Source: Cryptomeria japonica | Taxonomy: Eukaryota > Streptophyta > Pinopsida > Cupressales > Cupressaceae | Assembly: GCF_030272615.1 (NCBI RefSeq) | Contig: NC_081414.1 | Coordinates: 231,569,733-231,633,732 of the forward strand | DNA length: 64,000 nt | Direction: 5' to 3' | Part shown: positions 11,146-22,521 of the stretch, piece after piece | How positions within the stretch are numbered: position 1 is the stretch's first letter | Layout of the letters: the number at the start of each line of letters is the position of its first letter | The notes under the pieces: generated by a model | What the model saw: the letters and a program-made list of their open reading frames with translations, nothing else | The model's database searches: none | Told to the model about the DNA's origin: nothing | Translations under genes and position numbers: made by a program

Positions 11146-11955
11146 GCCTTAGGCAACATTGGAATCCGCCTAAGGGCCTGGTCCCTCCTCTAGCGTGTAG
11201 GGCTGGGCCCTATACCTCACGGCACATCTTTAAGAACCCCACGCTACTCCACGCCACATGCAAAGGTCCAACCCTATAAACGATGCATTTCGGATTAAAG
11301 GGAAAATAATATAAATTAAAGGATAAGCCGACATATATGGACAATGCACCATATAAATAAAGATACTTCTCACCTCAATTATACACATTCATCTTTCATT
11401 TTATTCTATGCGAAATATATATATGTTTGCCAATTGTGAATTAAAGGAGGAATATTATATCTGCCATTACAGCGAAATACCTCTGTTATATCAGCGAACT
11501 ACTTCTGCTAGTAAAAGTGTGAAATTCATTGATGAGAAGAGCGAACTGAGGTTGGAGGAGAGCAAACTGAAGTTGCAGTCCATCAAAGAGCAGACTTCAT
11601 ACATTACAGACCTAGGGTTTGGACCTGATTGCTGTTGGAAGGGTTAAAGGTGCAGATGTGACTACTTGATGCTTGTGAGAGTGCAGTCTTGTGGAAGACA
11701 TTATCAGTCCTAAGTACAATCACCTTCAAGTACTTGAGATAAGTGTTGTAACCTTCATATGAACATAATCCATAATCAGATCTGAGGATCTTTTTTGGCT
11801 GGGTTTTTCCTCCTAGGAGGTTTTCCCAAGGTAACCGTGTCTTGTTCTTATTTTGTTCCTTTCTTTGTTATGCTTAAATCTGAAAACTACAAACCCTTCA
11901 TTTAATCAATTTAGTTAGTAATTAAATTCTGATTTTATGAGTTTACATTAATCTG
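11146..11955 (+). repeat. Probable nested LTR within LTR A (ends approximate)
   Basis: A second promoter-like TATAAATA (about 11353) is followed by CTGGGTTTTTCCTCCTAGG and TTTTCCCAAGGTAACCGTG at 11800-11850, a U5-type motif common in plant copia LTRs. A similar motif occurs in the LTR at 63082 (GCTGGGTTTTTCCCTCG). I could not find a TSD pair, so the borders are estimates. Confidence 0.45.
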
Positions 11956-11958
11956 AAA

Positions 11959-12411
11959 GTGCTAAAATTAACAAAAGAAGCATTAGAGAAACCAAATGAA
12001 GAATCAGCCCAACTAAGAAGGATACTCAAAGAAATTCAGATGGAAATCTTCTCCTCAACGAAGGCATTCTTTGCACAAGAAATGGGAGATAAGGAAATGG
12101 CCACAAATAATTTGAAGAGCAAGGTCAAGGAATATGTTTTCAAGGACACGAGTTCTTTCTCGAGGAGTCGCCTGGATGACATTTCCATATTCATCAATTT
12201 CATGAACAAGATTCAAGAACTCAAGCCAACATGGGAGAAGACTCTCAGTCAGTGTGAAAAGGATATCACAGTCATGAAATACAAGCACAAGACTTCTCCA
12301 AGTGTCTCTAAAGATGAACTCGAGATAGTGATGTCTAAGTTCATTGAATTTGCCAACAAAGAGAGAGATAAGGGGCGCTTACTTCTAGATGATGAATTGT
12401 CTGATGCTTAG
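11959..12411 (+). CDS. Open frame of 150 codons inside LTR A, upstream of its TATA box
   Basis: The product would be charged and probably helical (KLTKEALEKPNEESAQLRR; KDELEIVMSKFIEFANKER), suggesting coiled coil. It ends 40 bp before TATAAAAGG. No family is recognised. LTRs B and D show no conserved frame at the corresponding place, so it is either a captured fragment or a chance frame. Confidence 0.3.
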   Translation: MLKLTKEALEKPNEESAQLRRILKEIQMEIFSSTKAFFAQEMGDKEMATNNLKSKVKEYVFKDTSSFSRSRLDDISIFINFMNKIQELKPTWEKTLSQCEKDITVMKYKHKTSPSVSKDELEIVMSKFIEFANKERDKGRLLLDDELSDA

Positions 12412-12451
12412 TCGACATCTAGTTATTGGTTCTTTACTCTAGTTCTTTTTG

Positions 12452-12460
12452 TATAAAAGG
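12452..12460 (+). promoter_or_regulatory. TATA box of LTR A
   Basis: TATAAAAGG stands in the same position relative to the LTR 3' end as in LTRs B, C and D, and is followed by the conserved downstream stretch with CTTGACC/CTCGACC and AATCAATCTTGGTC. Confidence 0.6.
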
Positions 12461-13391
12461 TGGTCATTTACTTTGAAACCCTAATTAGGGTTCCATCTTG
12501 TAATCTCGACCCTTGATTGCAAATCAATCTTGGTCATTCATTTGTGGAAGGATCTCTCTAAAAGGCCCATTCCTTCTCATCTGTAATCATTAGATAGCTC
12601 ATTAGAAATAGAGCTCTTGCTCTTTAAAGTAGAAATAGAGTAGGGCAATGAGAAGACATTGTTGTAAGACTTGGGGAAATAAAATTTGATTTCATTGAAG
12701 ATAAGGTGGATTCATGTTTATTTCAGCTTGTTACATGGCGTTCCTTCGATTTCTCAAATTGCTAGAAGTGCATTGATTTTATGGAGAATATGACAATGTT
12801 TGATGAATTTCAATGGTTCATACTTTTTGCACTTAGATGATTTCTATTTGCAGTGTAAAGTTACCCTAAGCCTTTTTTATATGGATGCTTAACTTCTATC
12901 ATGGAATGCACATTGTTTGTTATGATGGTGCTCATTGTGATATGAAAACTCTTTGCATAATCCCTAGAAGATTGCACTAGTTCTTGTGGAGTTGTTGCTG
13001 AGCATGGCAAAGCAGGACTTGGTTACTGGGAATTCGTCCATTGACATCTTAACCTTTTCCCTTTTGTCCTTTCTTTTCAATTCCAATTAAGTCTGTTCAA
13101 GGAAGAAGCATCACAATCCTGCAATATCCGATGATGAAGTTCCAACCATAGCATCAAGATAAGTGATGAACAACAAAAGCGTAAGTCCCCCTTGGATTAC
13201 CAGCACACATCATACCAAATGAGCTATATCTAACATTAAGTCGCATGTACGCAGTAGGAACCTTGGAATCACTTTTATGAACTTCTACAATCTTAACATA
13301 AAAGGCGATTTTGCTCAAGAGAGGATAAAGTGTCTTTGACATTTTTATTCTGTGTTGGTATGGTCATATGGTCATAAAACACCCATCAACA

Positions 13392-14581
13392 AGTCTGAGA
13401 AAACTTTCAACTCATTTTAAATATTAATATTGTGTCTTTACCATAACATCAATCTTTTAATCTTAACCAACATGACAACTCATTAAAATATTCAATAAAT
13501 TATTTTCACCACTCTATATTTTCTTCTAAAGAGAAAAAAATATTCTGAAAATGACAAGTGTATCTAAGGTTTTCAAATATGAACTTCTTAGAAAAATAAT
13601 AAAGAGACCTGACCATGATTTTCTGCAGCTTCTATCTGATTGATATCCCACAAGTAGTGGAGCAGGGGTAAAAAACACGAGTAATTTTTAGCAAACAAAA
13701 TCTAAAATCTTCAACATGTTGTTGTCTCCTCTTTGAACTTTGTTGACACCCTTCGGTAATGCTGATTGCTCGAATCAAAATCAATAATCTGCAATTTCCT
13801 TGTGAAAGCTTAAGTCGGGCTGAAACACAACCAATATTTCATTCTTCCAAGTGAGTCCCATTCTATTTAGTGGAACTGCTGCAAAAACACAACAATAATT
13901 GTGGAATCTCCATAAAATACCTTTCTAAATGCTGCAATCACCATTTGAGGATCCTTTTATTACAGGAATCAAAATAACAATTATTTAGCTGCTGATTGTT
14001 TGGGGCCCACAAAGCACTTTTGGCAAGCTTAGTTTAATACTAATAAATCTGAATTTTTATTTAAGTCCTCTTACTTTAACTGATATCTCTGTCAGATCAA
14101 AGACCTGAACATAGTATTGGCAATTCTTCCCATATTATAATCTCCAAAAACATCCCCCAACTTCCATCATTCCCATTATTATCTTATATCTCCCCCAAAG
14201 GAGGCGATCTCATTATGGTCACCACCCTTCAAATAGACACATCAAATAACGGGTCGCATCTCTTTGCCATAGGTAATTATGTTTAGTTTACACAAATCGT
14301 TGCCTTCCTGTCTATATTTCTTTTACTCTTATTAATAGTAAGATATCGCACCCTTTGACCATTAAATGTCATCGCACCTCTTGTTCTTTTGCTTCCTAAT
14401 CGCTGCTTAAAAACAATATAGCACTAATTAACTAATCATAATGTTATGCGATTCTTAACACATTTTCTGTAGAATACACGTTATCCTAATACTGATTGCG
14501 GTTAGTCTTTATTCTGATTGTAGTTAAATCAGATCGCAGAGACTTTTAATGGAGATCGGCTTATATTTAAACTTAGTCTTA
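13392..14581. other. Non-coding sequence between LTR A and LTR C
   Basis: AT-rich, no credible frame. It contains dispersed AATCGYTGC-like words that recur at 22522-23120, so this stretch and the sequence right of LTR C are probably two halves of one older repeat. Confidence 0.4.
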
Positions 14582-14734
14582 CTCCAGTATACTGTTCTGA
14601 TTATTCTTTCAAACAAGAACCACTCTCTTTAATCTTAGTCAGTGTCTTATGCATTCTGGTGTACTGATTTTGTCACAATCTTGGCATCGGCATTTTCAAG
14701 GTTGGTGCTGTCTTCCTTCTTGTCATTGTTGTAT
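14582..14734 (+). repeat. 153-bp flank duplication, left copy
   Basis: Begins CTCCAGTATACTG and ends exactly where LTR C begins. The right copy at 22369-22521 has the same length, starts exactly where LTR C ends and differs at nine positions by eye (about 94% identity). Confidence 0.85.
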
Positions 14735-14959
14735 TGTTGTGAGGTATTCACACATCGCCCCATTGCAAATGGGGACCCCCACTTTTTTGCTTTCTAGGTT
14801 TGTTGTCTTAGCTTGGTTGGTTGTTGTTGGTTGTTGTCGAGTCTTTGCTATTAACCTTTTGTTTGTAGTCGCTCAGGAGCCGATCAAGTCTCTCTCTTAA
14901 GGATGAAGTGAGGTTCAACACTTCCTTTGCCTAGCCAAGGCATAATCCCTTCCACTTCT

Positions 14960-15116
14960 CCCAGTCCTATCAGTGGATGCCCAAACCCAATCCCTCCCAT
15001 CTCCATTCCTCACCTTTGCCATCACCACATTCTCCTATCTTCCACCTCCCCTTTCATTTCCATTTTCCCTCACTCCCTCTCATCTCCCTCCACTTCCATT
15101 TAACACACCTCCTACC
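14960..15116 (+). repeat. Pyrimidine-rich tract, left part
   Basis: Almost only C and T with CTCCC, CATCTCC and CCTACC words. It continues at 18420-18660 (CTACC, CCTTACC, TTTACC words); LTR B inserted into the middle at CTACC. Confidence 0.7.
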
Positions 15117-15479
15117 TGTTGTGTGAATCGCACACCCATCCCCGTCTTGGACAGGGACCCCCCGGTTTGTGCCTTTCTGTCTTTGCGGAAGAGGAAGGGG
15201 ATATGAAAGGTCAAGTGCCGCTAAAACCAAATGCCTCGAAGGGCCATATTGCGAACTTAAAACTCCCCAATTCTCGCAAAATCGCCTAAATGTGAAGAAA
15301 GAGTTAAAGCCTGCAATGACGTTGAAATGTCGATTTTCACCAAGGGATACAAAGGAGATAAAATATGCAAAGTGCCAACGTTGACAAACTCGCCCAAGTG
15401 CCCAAGCTCGCACTTCTTGCGGAAAAAGTTTAAAATCGCCACAATACCTAAGAAGGGCGAATTTCGAACTTTCGGGCCA

Positions 15480-15960
15480 AAAAGGTCCGAAATTGCAAAA
15501 AGTTGCAAAAACTGGCTAGAGGTCCGAAATTGAAAAAAGTTGCAAAAATGCCCATAAGGTCCGAAAATGCTAAAAGTTGCAAAAACTGGCTAGAGGTCCG
15601 AAATTGCAAAAAGTTGCAAAAATGCCCATAAAGTCCGAAAATGCTAAAAGTTGCAAAAACTAGCTAGAGGTCCAAAATTGCAAAAAGTTACAAAAATGCC
15701 CATAAGGTCTGAAAATGCTAAAAGTTGCAAAAACTGGCTAGAGGTCCGAAATTGCAAAAAGTTGCAAAAATGCCCATAAGGTCCGAAAATGCTAAAAGTT
15801 GCAAAAATGCCCTTAAGGTCCGAAATTGCAAAAAGTTGCAAAAATGCCCATAAGGTCCAAAAATGCAAAAAGTTGCAAAAATGCCCATAAGGTCCGAAAA
15901 TGCTAAAAGTTGCAAAAACTGGCTAGAGGTCCGAAATTGCAAAAAGTTGCAAAAAGTGCC
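15480..15960 (+). repeat. Tandem array 1 in LTR B, period 74 bp (two 37-bp halves)
   Basis: GGTCCGAAATTGCAAAAAGT alternates with AAGGTCCGAAAATGCTAAAAG. CTAGAGGTCC recurs at about 15515, 15589, 15663 and 15737, exactly 74 bp apart, then half-units follow. The periodic frames on the minus strand are by-products. Confidence 0.88.
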
Positions 15961-16840
15961 CAAAGGGCCGAATTTGGGCATTTAAGTGAAATTTTGAAAA
16001 GCGAAAAGTTGCAAAAAGTGCCCAAAGGGCCGAATTTGGGCCTTTAGGCCAAAATCTGAAAAGTGAAAAAGTTGCAAAACGTGCCCAAAGGGCCGAATTT
16101 GGGCCTTCAAGTGAAAATTTGAAAAGTGAAAAGTTGCAAAAAGTGCCCAAAGGGCCGAATTTGGGCCTTTAGGCCAAAATTTGAAAAGTGAAAAAGTTGC
16201 AAAAAGTGCCCAAAGGGCCGAATTAGGATGAATATCCCGTGTACGAAAAGTAGATGTTCGACTTGTCAATCCTCCAGGGCCCAAAGAGCTCACTTTTCGA
16301 CTATGAACTATTTCTGCCAATGGATTAGTTTGATCCAAAAATTTTGATAAAGGGTGTAAACCAAAAAAATCTTGAAAAGTTTCCGTTAATGGAATTAACG
16401 ATTCCAATTTATTAGTTATTCTCTTTTTAGGACTGGTTGATGCAAATAATATAATTTTTTCAATTGCTTCTCTGAAATCAATTAGGGCGCCTTTAAGTGA
16501 AAATTTGAAAAGTGAAAAGATGCAAAAAGTGCCCAAAGAGCCGAATTTGGGCCTTTAGGCCAAAATCTGAAAAGTGAAAAAGTTGCAAAAAGTGCCCAAA
16601 GGGCCGAATTTGGGCATTTAAGTGAAAATTTGAAAAGTGAAAAAGTTGCAAAAAGTGCCCAAAGGGCCGAATTTGGGCCTTTAGGCCAAACTCTGATAAG
16701 TGAAAAGTTGGCAAAAATGCCCCAAATGGCCAAATTCGGACCTTTTAGCCAAAATTTGAAAAAGTGAAAGTTGGCAAAACACTCCAAAATCCCAAAGTTT
16801 GCAAAAGTGCCCAAAATCCTAAAATTCACCATAAGGGGTG
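15960..16840 (+). repeat. Tandem array 2 in LTR B, period about 62 bp, interrupted by plastid DNA
   Basis: Units contain GTGCCCAAAGGGCCGAATT, then TTTAGGCCAAAATTTGAAAA or TTTAAGTGAAAATTTGAAAA, then AAGTTGCAAAA. Copies lie at about 15970, 16033, 16095 and 16157, then again from 16491 after the rpoB insert, decaying to 16840. Confidence 0.87.
16225..16490 (-). pseudogene. rpoB: Nuclear copy of a plastid rpoB fragment (NUPT)
   Basis: The minus strand encodes about 88 residues in an open frame matching the beta subunit of the plastid-encoded RNA polymerase: [20 protein letters not shown], then SSLGPGGLT and FRTRDIHP, the conserved block before the rifampicin-region SHYGRICP motif. It sits abruptly in the 62-bp array of LTR B: the array breaks at GGCCGAATT (16224) and resumes with GCCTTTAAGTG (about 16489). 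No TSD is seen, as expected for end-joining insertion of organelle DNA. The uninterrupted frame and near-typical protein sequence suggest a recent transfer. It is far too short to function. Confidence 0.85.
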
Positions 16841-17582
16841 AAATGTCAAAGTTTTTAAAACTCTTCGAACGCCCCTTTTGCCCGAAATTGCCAGGAACAA
16901 CTAAATTCACGGAAGGAGTAAAGCGTTAAAACTTGGGAAATTTTCAAATAACCCTCCAGGCGTTAAATTTTAATATTTGTTAAATTAAATTAATTAATTT
17001 TTCAAATTGATTTATTGAAATGAAATTAATCGTTCGCAGGTCGCAGGACGTCATTAAAGAACCAAGAGAAAGACTTGAAACGCAAATCGAAGGAGGATCG
17101 CAATCAAGGCCAAGCGCTGAAAACTAGAAAAGAAAAAGAATGTGGGAACGTGCTCCAGGAGCGCGAGAGCAACCAAACATTGGGAACCATGCCGCTGAAC
17201 AAAGATGAAGTCCACCACCGGGACCAAAGACCAAAGAACACTCTAAATGCTGCAAGTTTATGCCTTCTCGAGAAAAGGCACACAGCTGGATTTAATTTCA
17301 GGAATTCAATTTCTAAAAAGCTGAAATTGTTTTATTGTAAAACTACTTGTAGGTCCCACTCAGATATTTTGAAAGAAAGGGGAAACAAGTCAGTTGTGGA
17401 CAGTTATGTCCAACTACCGGATAGACTCAAATTGAAGCCAAATAGTGGCAGGTAGTTGAAATTGTGGTTGAATGGATGAGTGAGAATTTAATGGGCATGG
17501 GTTAAGGCTGCTAGTTTCTGGAAGGCAGATCAGGACCCTTGGATGCAGTCCATCCTAGCCTTCGATTCAAAATTGTAATATC

Positions 17583-17590
17583 TATAAAAG
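17583..17590 (+). promoter_or_regulatory. TATA box of LTR B
   Basis: TATAAAAG followed by GCAGAGGCCTTTCTTTTGTA; the same arrangement is present in LTR D on the minus strand (31929-31910). Confidence 0.6.
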
Positions 17591-18414
17591 GCAGAGGCCT
17601 TTCTTTTGTAAAGGGTTAGATGGTTAGATAGTTAGAGATTGTTGGATAGTTAGACTCTGGTGAGAGTTAGATTTTAGAGTTAGAATAGGTTAGATTTTAA
17701 GCAGTAGCATAGAGATGTTGCAGAAATTGTTGTAATAGGCAGCTGAAATCAATATATAAACATTGATTTGGTGTTTATTGTCTTGTTTTCATCCTGTTTG
17801 CATGGTTTCTCTCAGCATTTTAGATAGATCTTTCTGTTTTGGGTGTGCAGGTATTTGATAGATTCAGGCTCATACCATTGAGGATATACTGATTGTGTAT
17901 CCTTTTGTATGGTTAACCTAAGCCTTTAATTGTGCTTAGTTCAATTGCAGGTGTCTGTCTGAGCTGCGCCAGAATTGGGTGCTTAGCCGTGCATCCCCAG
18001 TCTGAAAATCTTCCAAGTCCCTTTGAAGATTGCACCAATCCTGCAAAATTGTGAGCTATTCTGGCCAAGCAGGAATTGGTTATGTGGAATCCGTCTACCC
18101 GCATACCCGTGTTGTTAGTTTTAGATCTCCCTAACCTTTCCTTTTGCTCTTTATTGCGTAATTCGAGAATCGCAGCAGACCAGCTTGTTGCAAATCGTAA
18201 GTCCCCTTGTGCTCCCAGCAAATCACATCGACCACTGAGTAATCCCGCAGTCAAGACCTGACAATCAAAACCTTGAGGTCGTCCCCTTTTATCAAACAAA
18301 AAATAGCATTAGGGATTTCCTTATCTCAAGAGAGGATAGGATACTCAGCGAGTACATTTTATTCTGCGTTGGCCGGATGAAGTCGCAAGTTCAGCGATTT
18401 TAGACACGTCAACA

Positions 18415-18660
18415 CTACCTCCGTACCTTACCTTTTACCTCCTTATTTCCCTATGCTTACCTTCTATCCTACCTCATCTCCTACACTAACCACGCTCCCT
18501 TTCCACCCTACCACACCCCTTTCCCTTCTACCTACCATCATACCCTTTTTCCTTTAGCTACCACCCTACCCAACCCTCATTCCATCTAGTCTACCCCACC
18601 TTTACCCTTCCACTACCCCTTTTACCTCCCGTTCCACTTTACTCCCCATATCCTAACTCC
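18415..18660 (+). repeat. Pyrimidine-rich tract, right part
   Basis: Continuation of the tract split by LTR B; CTACC-rich, purine-poor strand, no frame. Begins with the second TSD copy CTACC (18415-18419). Confidence 0.7.
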
Positions 18661-19669
18661 TTCCATCATATGCCACGATGAGACATCAGGCAAGAGATGG
18701 CAGCATTAAATAAACAAGCTGGCTTCTGAAGTGAAAGATGTGTCACATGAACAAAACATAGGAGGGGATTTAAATTCAAAATCAGATCATAAGAAGAGCA
18801 CAAGTAAATGACAAGATAAAGGTACGAACTCATATTTGAATTGAGGTAAACAGATTCCAAGGAGCATTCAGGAGGTGCAGGCCTGAATGAATTCATAGGC
18901 ATTTTTAGGACTGAGATTCATGAGCAGAGATAAGGAGAACTCCATCTGATTCTTAGGGCAAATTTCTTCCATGATCAAGGTGAATTCTCAGTCAGACATT
19001 GAGGCAAAGTCTTGAGGTTTGTTTTGATGCAATTTTTGAGGTTTGTTTTGATGCAATTTTGGAGGTGAATGTGAGACAAGGCATTCTGTTTTGTTTTTTT
19101 TACCCCATATTATATGAATCTCCTCAAAGTTCTATCATTCTGCACACAGCCTCTCCAAAATCTGAAATGCAAATAACAGTGAATCAGAAAAGCAGGTTAC
19201 AGCAAAGATACAAATAAATCATGGCAGATCCAGAGACAAGGATATCAGATTTCAGAAGAAATTAAATTCAATAGCAGAGCAGCAGATGGAAATTTTTTGC
19301 TAAGTTTCAATGAAAGGAGGGGCTTACAAGGAAGTCTATTATCAATGATTTTAGATAGACAATGATGGTCATGAATGTTGTGAAGCTATTTGCTAACATT
19401 TATCTTGTCTCAGTTACCTGTATCTTATTTTCATTCTCAAGTTTTGATTCTGGATGTTCTCTTTTGTGTGATGCAAGGAATACAAGATGATAGCAAGTTT
19501 GAATGGATGGAGTGAAGCAAGGTGAGCGAGCAAACACTAAGTGTTGAATTTGAGATCCACTTCATGTACATGAACCTTGAAGCGAATTTGCTCCACTTGC
19601 ACAAGATAGGATGCAGAACTGCTGATATTATCATTCCCTTGAGCCGATTTGAAGACTGTCCTTTGCTCA

Positions 19670-20130
19670 AGATTTTGAGCGAACTTTCTTAGTGGCAGTC
19701 CTTTGCTCTAAATTTGGAGCAAATTTGTCTTTAAGTGTTATCCTTTGCCCATGAATTTAAGCAAATTTTACCCAAGGACTGTACAGTGCCTCATGCTTGG
19801 AGCGAAATTATTAAGGCATGTACATCACTCAAGGTTTGAAGAGAATTTTCATCAAGAAGCATGTACACTCCTCAATTGGGGCAAAATTCCTCAAGGCCAT
19901 GTACATTGCCTCATGTCAGGAGCGAATTTTTCAAACCATGTACATTGCCTCATGTCAGGAGCGAACCATGTACATTGCCTCGTGTTTGGAGCGAACTTTT
20001 TCATAAAGACATTTACCTTGTCCAAGCCTTAGAGCGAATTTTACCAAGCCGTGTACCTTGCCCAAGCTTGAGAGCGAATTTTTTGAAATCATGTACCTTG
20101 CTCTCTATCTTGAGTGAATTCCTCAAGATC
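19670..20130 (+). repeat. Degenerate tandem array in LTR C
   Basis: Units of about 40-50 bp join CCATGTACATTGCCTCATGT-type words to GGAGCGAATTTTTCAA-type words. At least ten copies; spacing shrinks to 38 bp near 19920-19990. The sequence differs from the arrays of LTRs A, B and D although it fills the same LTR segment. Confidence 0.8.
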
Positions 20131-21499
20131 AAAACAATTTGGTGCCAAAAATCAATTTAAAATTCAAATTCCAAAAGGAGAAGTTAAAATGTTCAAGTCG
20201 GCTGCACTAAAGGAATAAATTCAATTACATTTGCTCCAAGATCAAGTCGCTTCACCCTAAAAGGACACAGCTCCTCATTAAGACACCTATATAAGAGGAC
20301 TCAACAACATTCATTCAAACGTCAATTCACAGCAAGTTCCTCCTACAATCAGCAAATTTTGAGAGCAGATTTAGCGAATTTCTTCAGCTAGGCATCGAAT
20401 TTTGTCAACAAATGAGCGAATATCTTCAGAATATAGGCGAGTTGTTGCAGCACAAGGGCGAAATTAGACATTAAAGGTGCAAACCTGATGATCAAGGCAA
20501 ACAAATTCGATAATTAAGACAACCCAGATTTGCCCTAGGACATTAAGTTTACCTTCCACACAGTGAATTCATTGATTATTGTCAGTCCTTTGATAAGATT
20601 TAGAGAAAATCACATAAAATCAGAATGAGAGATCAAGTCAAAATGGGAGTATGTAAAGGTCATATATAAATTATAATGTATGTTTGATGCCCATTTGTTT
20701 GTTTTGCAGGAGGAAAGGAAAGAGATCAAAAGGACCAGGTTGGAGGAAGATTGTAACAAGTATCTCAAGGAGAGAATTTCAACAGCAAAGACAAGGAGGA
20801 CATCTTCAAGAAGCTTCATCAGCATCAAAAACACCTCAAATGCATGAAAGAAGACTCAAAGTGCTACTAGGTTGAAAGACTTCAAATGTTTAACAGCTGC
20901 AAGCAGTAGAGTGTGATATCTTCAAGGTTTTAATTCTATCACATTGACATGGAGAGATCAAAAGTTGCAAGATATCATCCAAACTACCTCAAGGCACTAG
21001 AGTATAAAGGAAGGATAACCTACATGATGGAAGAATGTTTTACAATCTTGAATTCCCTTCGGGAAGCCAAGAATTGAAGTCAGTACAATGAAAAGCTACA
21101 TTCAACCAGTTGCATCGTTCATCAAGTATGTCACAAACGAAGGAGGATCATCATCACTTTAAGCAAACTAGATAATGTTGAGTATCAAGAGATATCTCTC
21201 AACATCTTTTCATGATGATGAATCAAATCAAGTCTAAGATTGAGGTGGCATCCCAGTCACTACTCCTCCAATTCGAGGAGTCCACATCAATGCATCTAAG
21301 TTCAATGAATCAAGCTCATATATGAAGGCACAAACTCCGATGTAACTACCCTCAATATCTATTGGTTCACATTCTCTAAATGTAATTTTCTCATTGGCTA
21401 AGAAGAGTTTGTTGTAACAAACCCTAATTAAGGTTTCATTGTAAAATCTTGACCATTGATGGAGAATCAATCTTGGTCGTTCATTGTAAATGAGCTTTC

Positions 21500-21508
21500 T
21501 ATATAAAG
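21500..21508 (+). promoter_or_regulatory. TATA box of LTR C
   Basis: TATATAAAG lies after ACCCTAATTAAGG and AATCAATCTTGGTC, which also flank the TATA region of LTR A. Confidence 0.5.
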
Positions 21509-22368
21509 CTCAAACTCTTTATTTGTAAAGGTTAATAGCTAATAGCGAATAGTTAGTAGCAAGAAGAGAATAGAATAGAAGATAGAATAGAAGTTAGAGT
21601 AGAATAGGAGGAGAAGGCAAAAATTGTTGCCTAAGTTGTAAATGAATTCCATTTTCATTGAAGTTATGGTGAAGTGTATTGTTTCTTTACAATGTGTATG
21701 GTTTTTTGTTAGATCTTCATGTTAGATGGTAAATCATTGGACTAAATGGAGGAATTTGTTGAATGCATTTGTGTGGAATCTGCCTAGTCCAAACCACTAG
21801 CCTCTTGCTGATTGTAAGTGTGTCTGGTGTGGTCAACTGGAGTGATATGAGCTTAACTTCAAATTGTTATGCATCCATTGTTTATGCATTAACTTGAATG
21901 GTGAGCAATATTCGATGGTAATGATTTGAATATCTTTGAAATGTCCTTAGAAGACTGCACTAAGCTTGTGTCAAATTGTTCAAGTCGATGGTGAGACCTC
22001 GCCCAGTAGGATTCCATCTAGTCATTCACTCATCTTCTTACATTCTAGGCTTTAGGAGTAGTGTAGACTTCTCAAACCCCATCTCTTTTTGCTCTTTTTT
22101 TTATATTCCAACTGAATAGATAGGACCTAAGTTCCAGCAATTCAAGCATTTAGGCATTCAAATGTAAGTCCCCTTGTGATTCCAGCATAATCACATCAAA
22201 CCAATGAGCTTATCCACACGTAGTGACCCTACATTCATGAACCTTGGAGTCTTTTCAAGTGATCCTTAAGCTAATCTTCAGCATTTGAGAGATTTTGTTC
22301 AAGAGAGGATAAGATACTCTTTGAGTATTTTATTTTGTGTTCGCATGTGCATAAAAAAGACATCAACA

Positions 22369-22521
22369 CTCCAGTATACTGTTGTGATTATTCTTTCAAA
22401 CAAAAACCACTCTTTTTAATCTTAGTCAGTGTCTTATGCATTCTGGTTTACTGATTTTGTCACAATCTTGACATCGGCCTTTTCAAGGTTGCTGCTGTCT
22501 TCCATCTTGTCATTGCTGTAT
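22369..22521 (+). repeat. 153-bp flank duplication, right copy
   Basis: Same orientation and length as 14582-14734, directly abutting the 3' terminus of LTR C. Far longer than the 5-bp duplication expected from LTR-element integration. Confidence 0.85.

Larger units (their letters stand above)
9024..13391 (+). repeat. Giant LTR A, apparently solo (4.37 kb including a nested insertion)
   Basis: Starts TGTTGTGACCTTTTCACACA, followed by the LTR-head hairpin CCCCATT-gca-AATGGGG, and ends CCCATCAACA. The 3' 500 bp match LTRs B and C in order: CAAGAGAGGATA near the end, AAGTCCCC and a TATAAAAGG promoter at 12452. A degenerate tandem array fills 9590-10250. No internal coding domain follows. Flanks are GACCC and AGTCT, so no TSD; recombination between two copies or a decayed TSD would explain that. 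If about 0.8 kb near 11150-11950 is a later insertion, the net length is about 3.6 kb, close to LTRs B and D. Confidence 0.7.
15117..18414 (+). repeat. Giant solo LTR B (3298 bp) with TSD CTACC
   Basis: Runs from TGTTGTGTGAATCGCACACC to GACACGTCAACA; terminal TGTTG pairs with CAACA. CTACC at 15112-15116 and at 18415-18419 is a perfect 5-bp TSD, so the borders are exact. It contains two tandem arrays, a piece of plastid rpoB, a TATAAAAG promoter at 17583 and the conserved U5-like 3' part. The whole 3' part (17580-18260) matches LTR D (31920-31416 plus 25278-25100, minus strand), so B and D belong to one subfamily. No internal domain and no second LTR: a solo LTR left by LTR-LTR recombination, or a non-autonomous form. 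Confidence 0.9.
14735..22368 (+). repeat. Giant LTR C, solo, interrupted by LTR B (net about 4.3 kb)
   Basis: Starts TGTTGTGAGGTATTCACACA with the CCCCATT-gca-AATGGGG head hairpin, as LTR A does, and ends AAGACATCAACA. After removing LTR B and one TSD copy (15117-18419) about 4.33 kb remain. It holds a pyrimidine-rich tract, a tandem array at 19670-20130, a TATATAAAG promoter at 21500 and the conserved 3' part. No Gag or Pol sequence is present. Confidence 0.75.

Noticed and set aside
9019-13396. TSD for LTR A
   Set aside because: Flanks GACCC and AGTCT do not match, so no claim of a simple single insertion is made.
15644-16910. Many overlapping minus-strand frames with periodic sequence (repeated FGHFLQLF-type blocks)
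   Set aside because: They arise because the 74-bp and 62-bp DNA arrays of LTR B are read through; the repeat period, not coding selection, explains them. Only the embedded rpoB part is real protein sequence.
17075-17455. 126-codon frame in LTR B as a gene
   Set aside because: The homologous segment of LTR D (about 32400-32050, minus strand) contains stops and frame changes; there is no sign of coding selection.
17913-18299. 128-codon minus-strand frame in LTR B
   Set aside because: Lies in the conserved non-coding 3' part of the LTR, antisense to the element, with no recognised domain.
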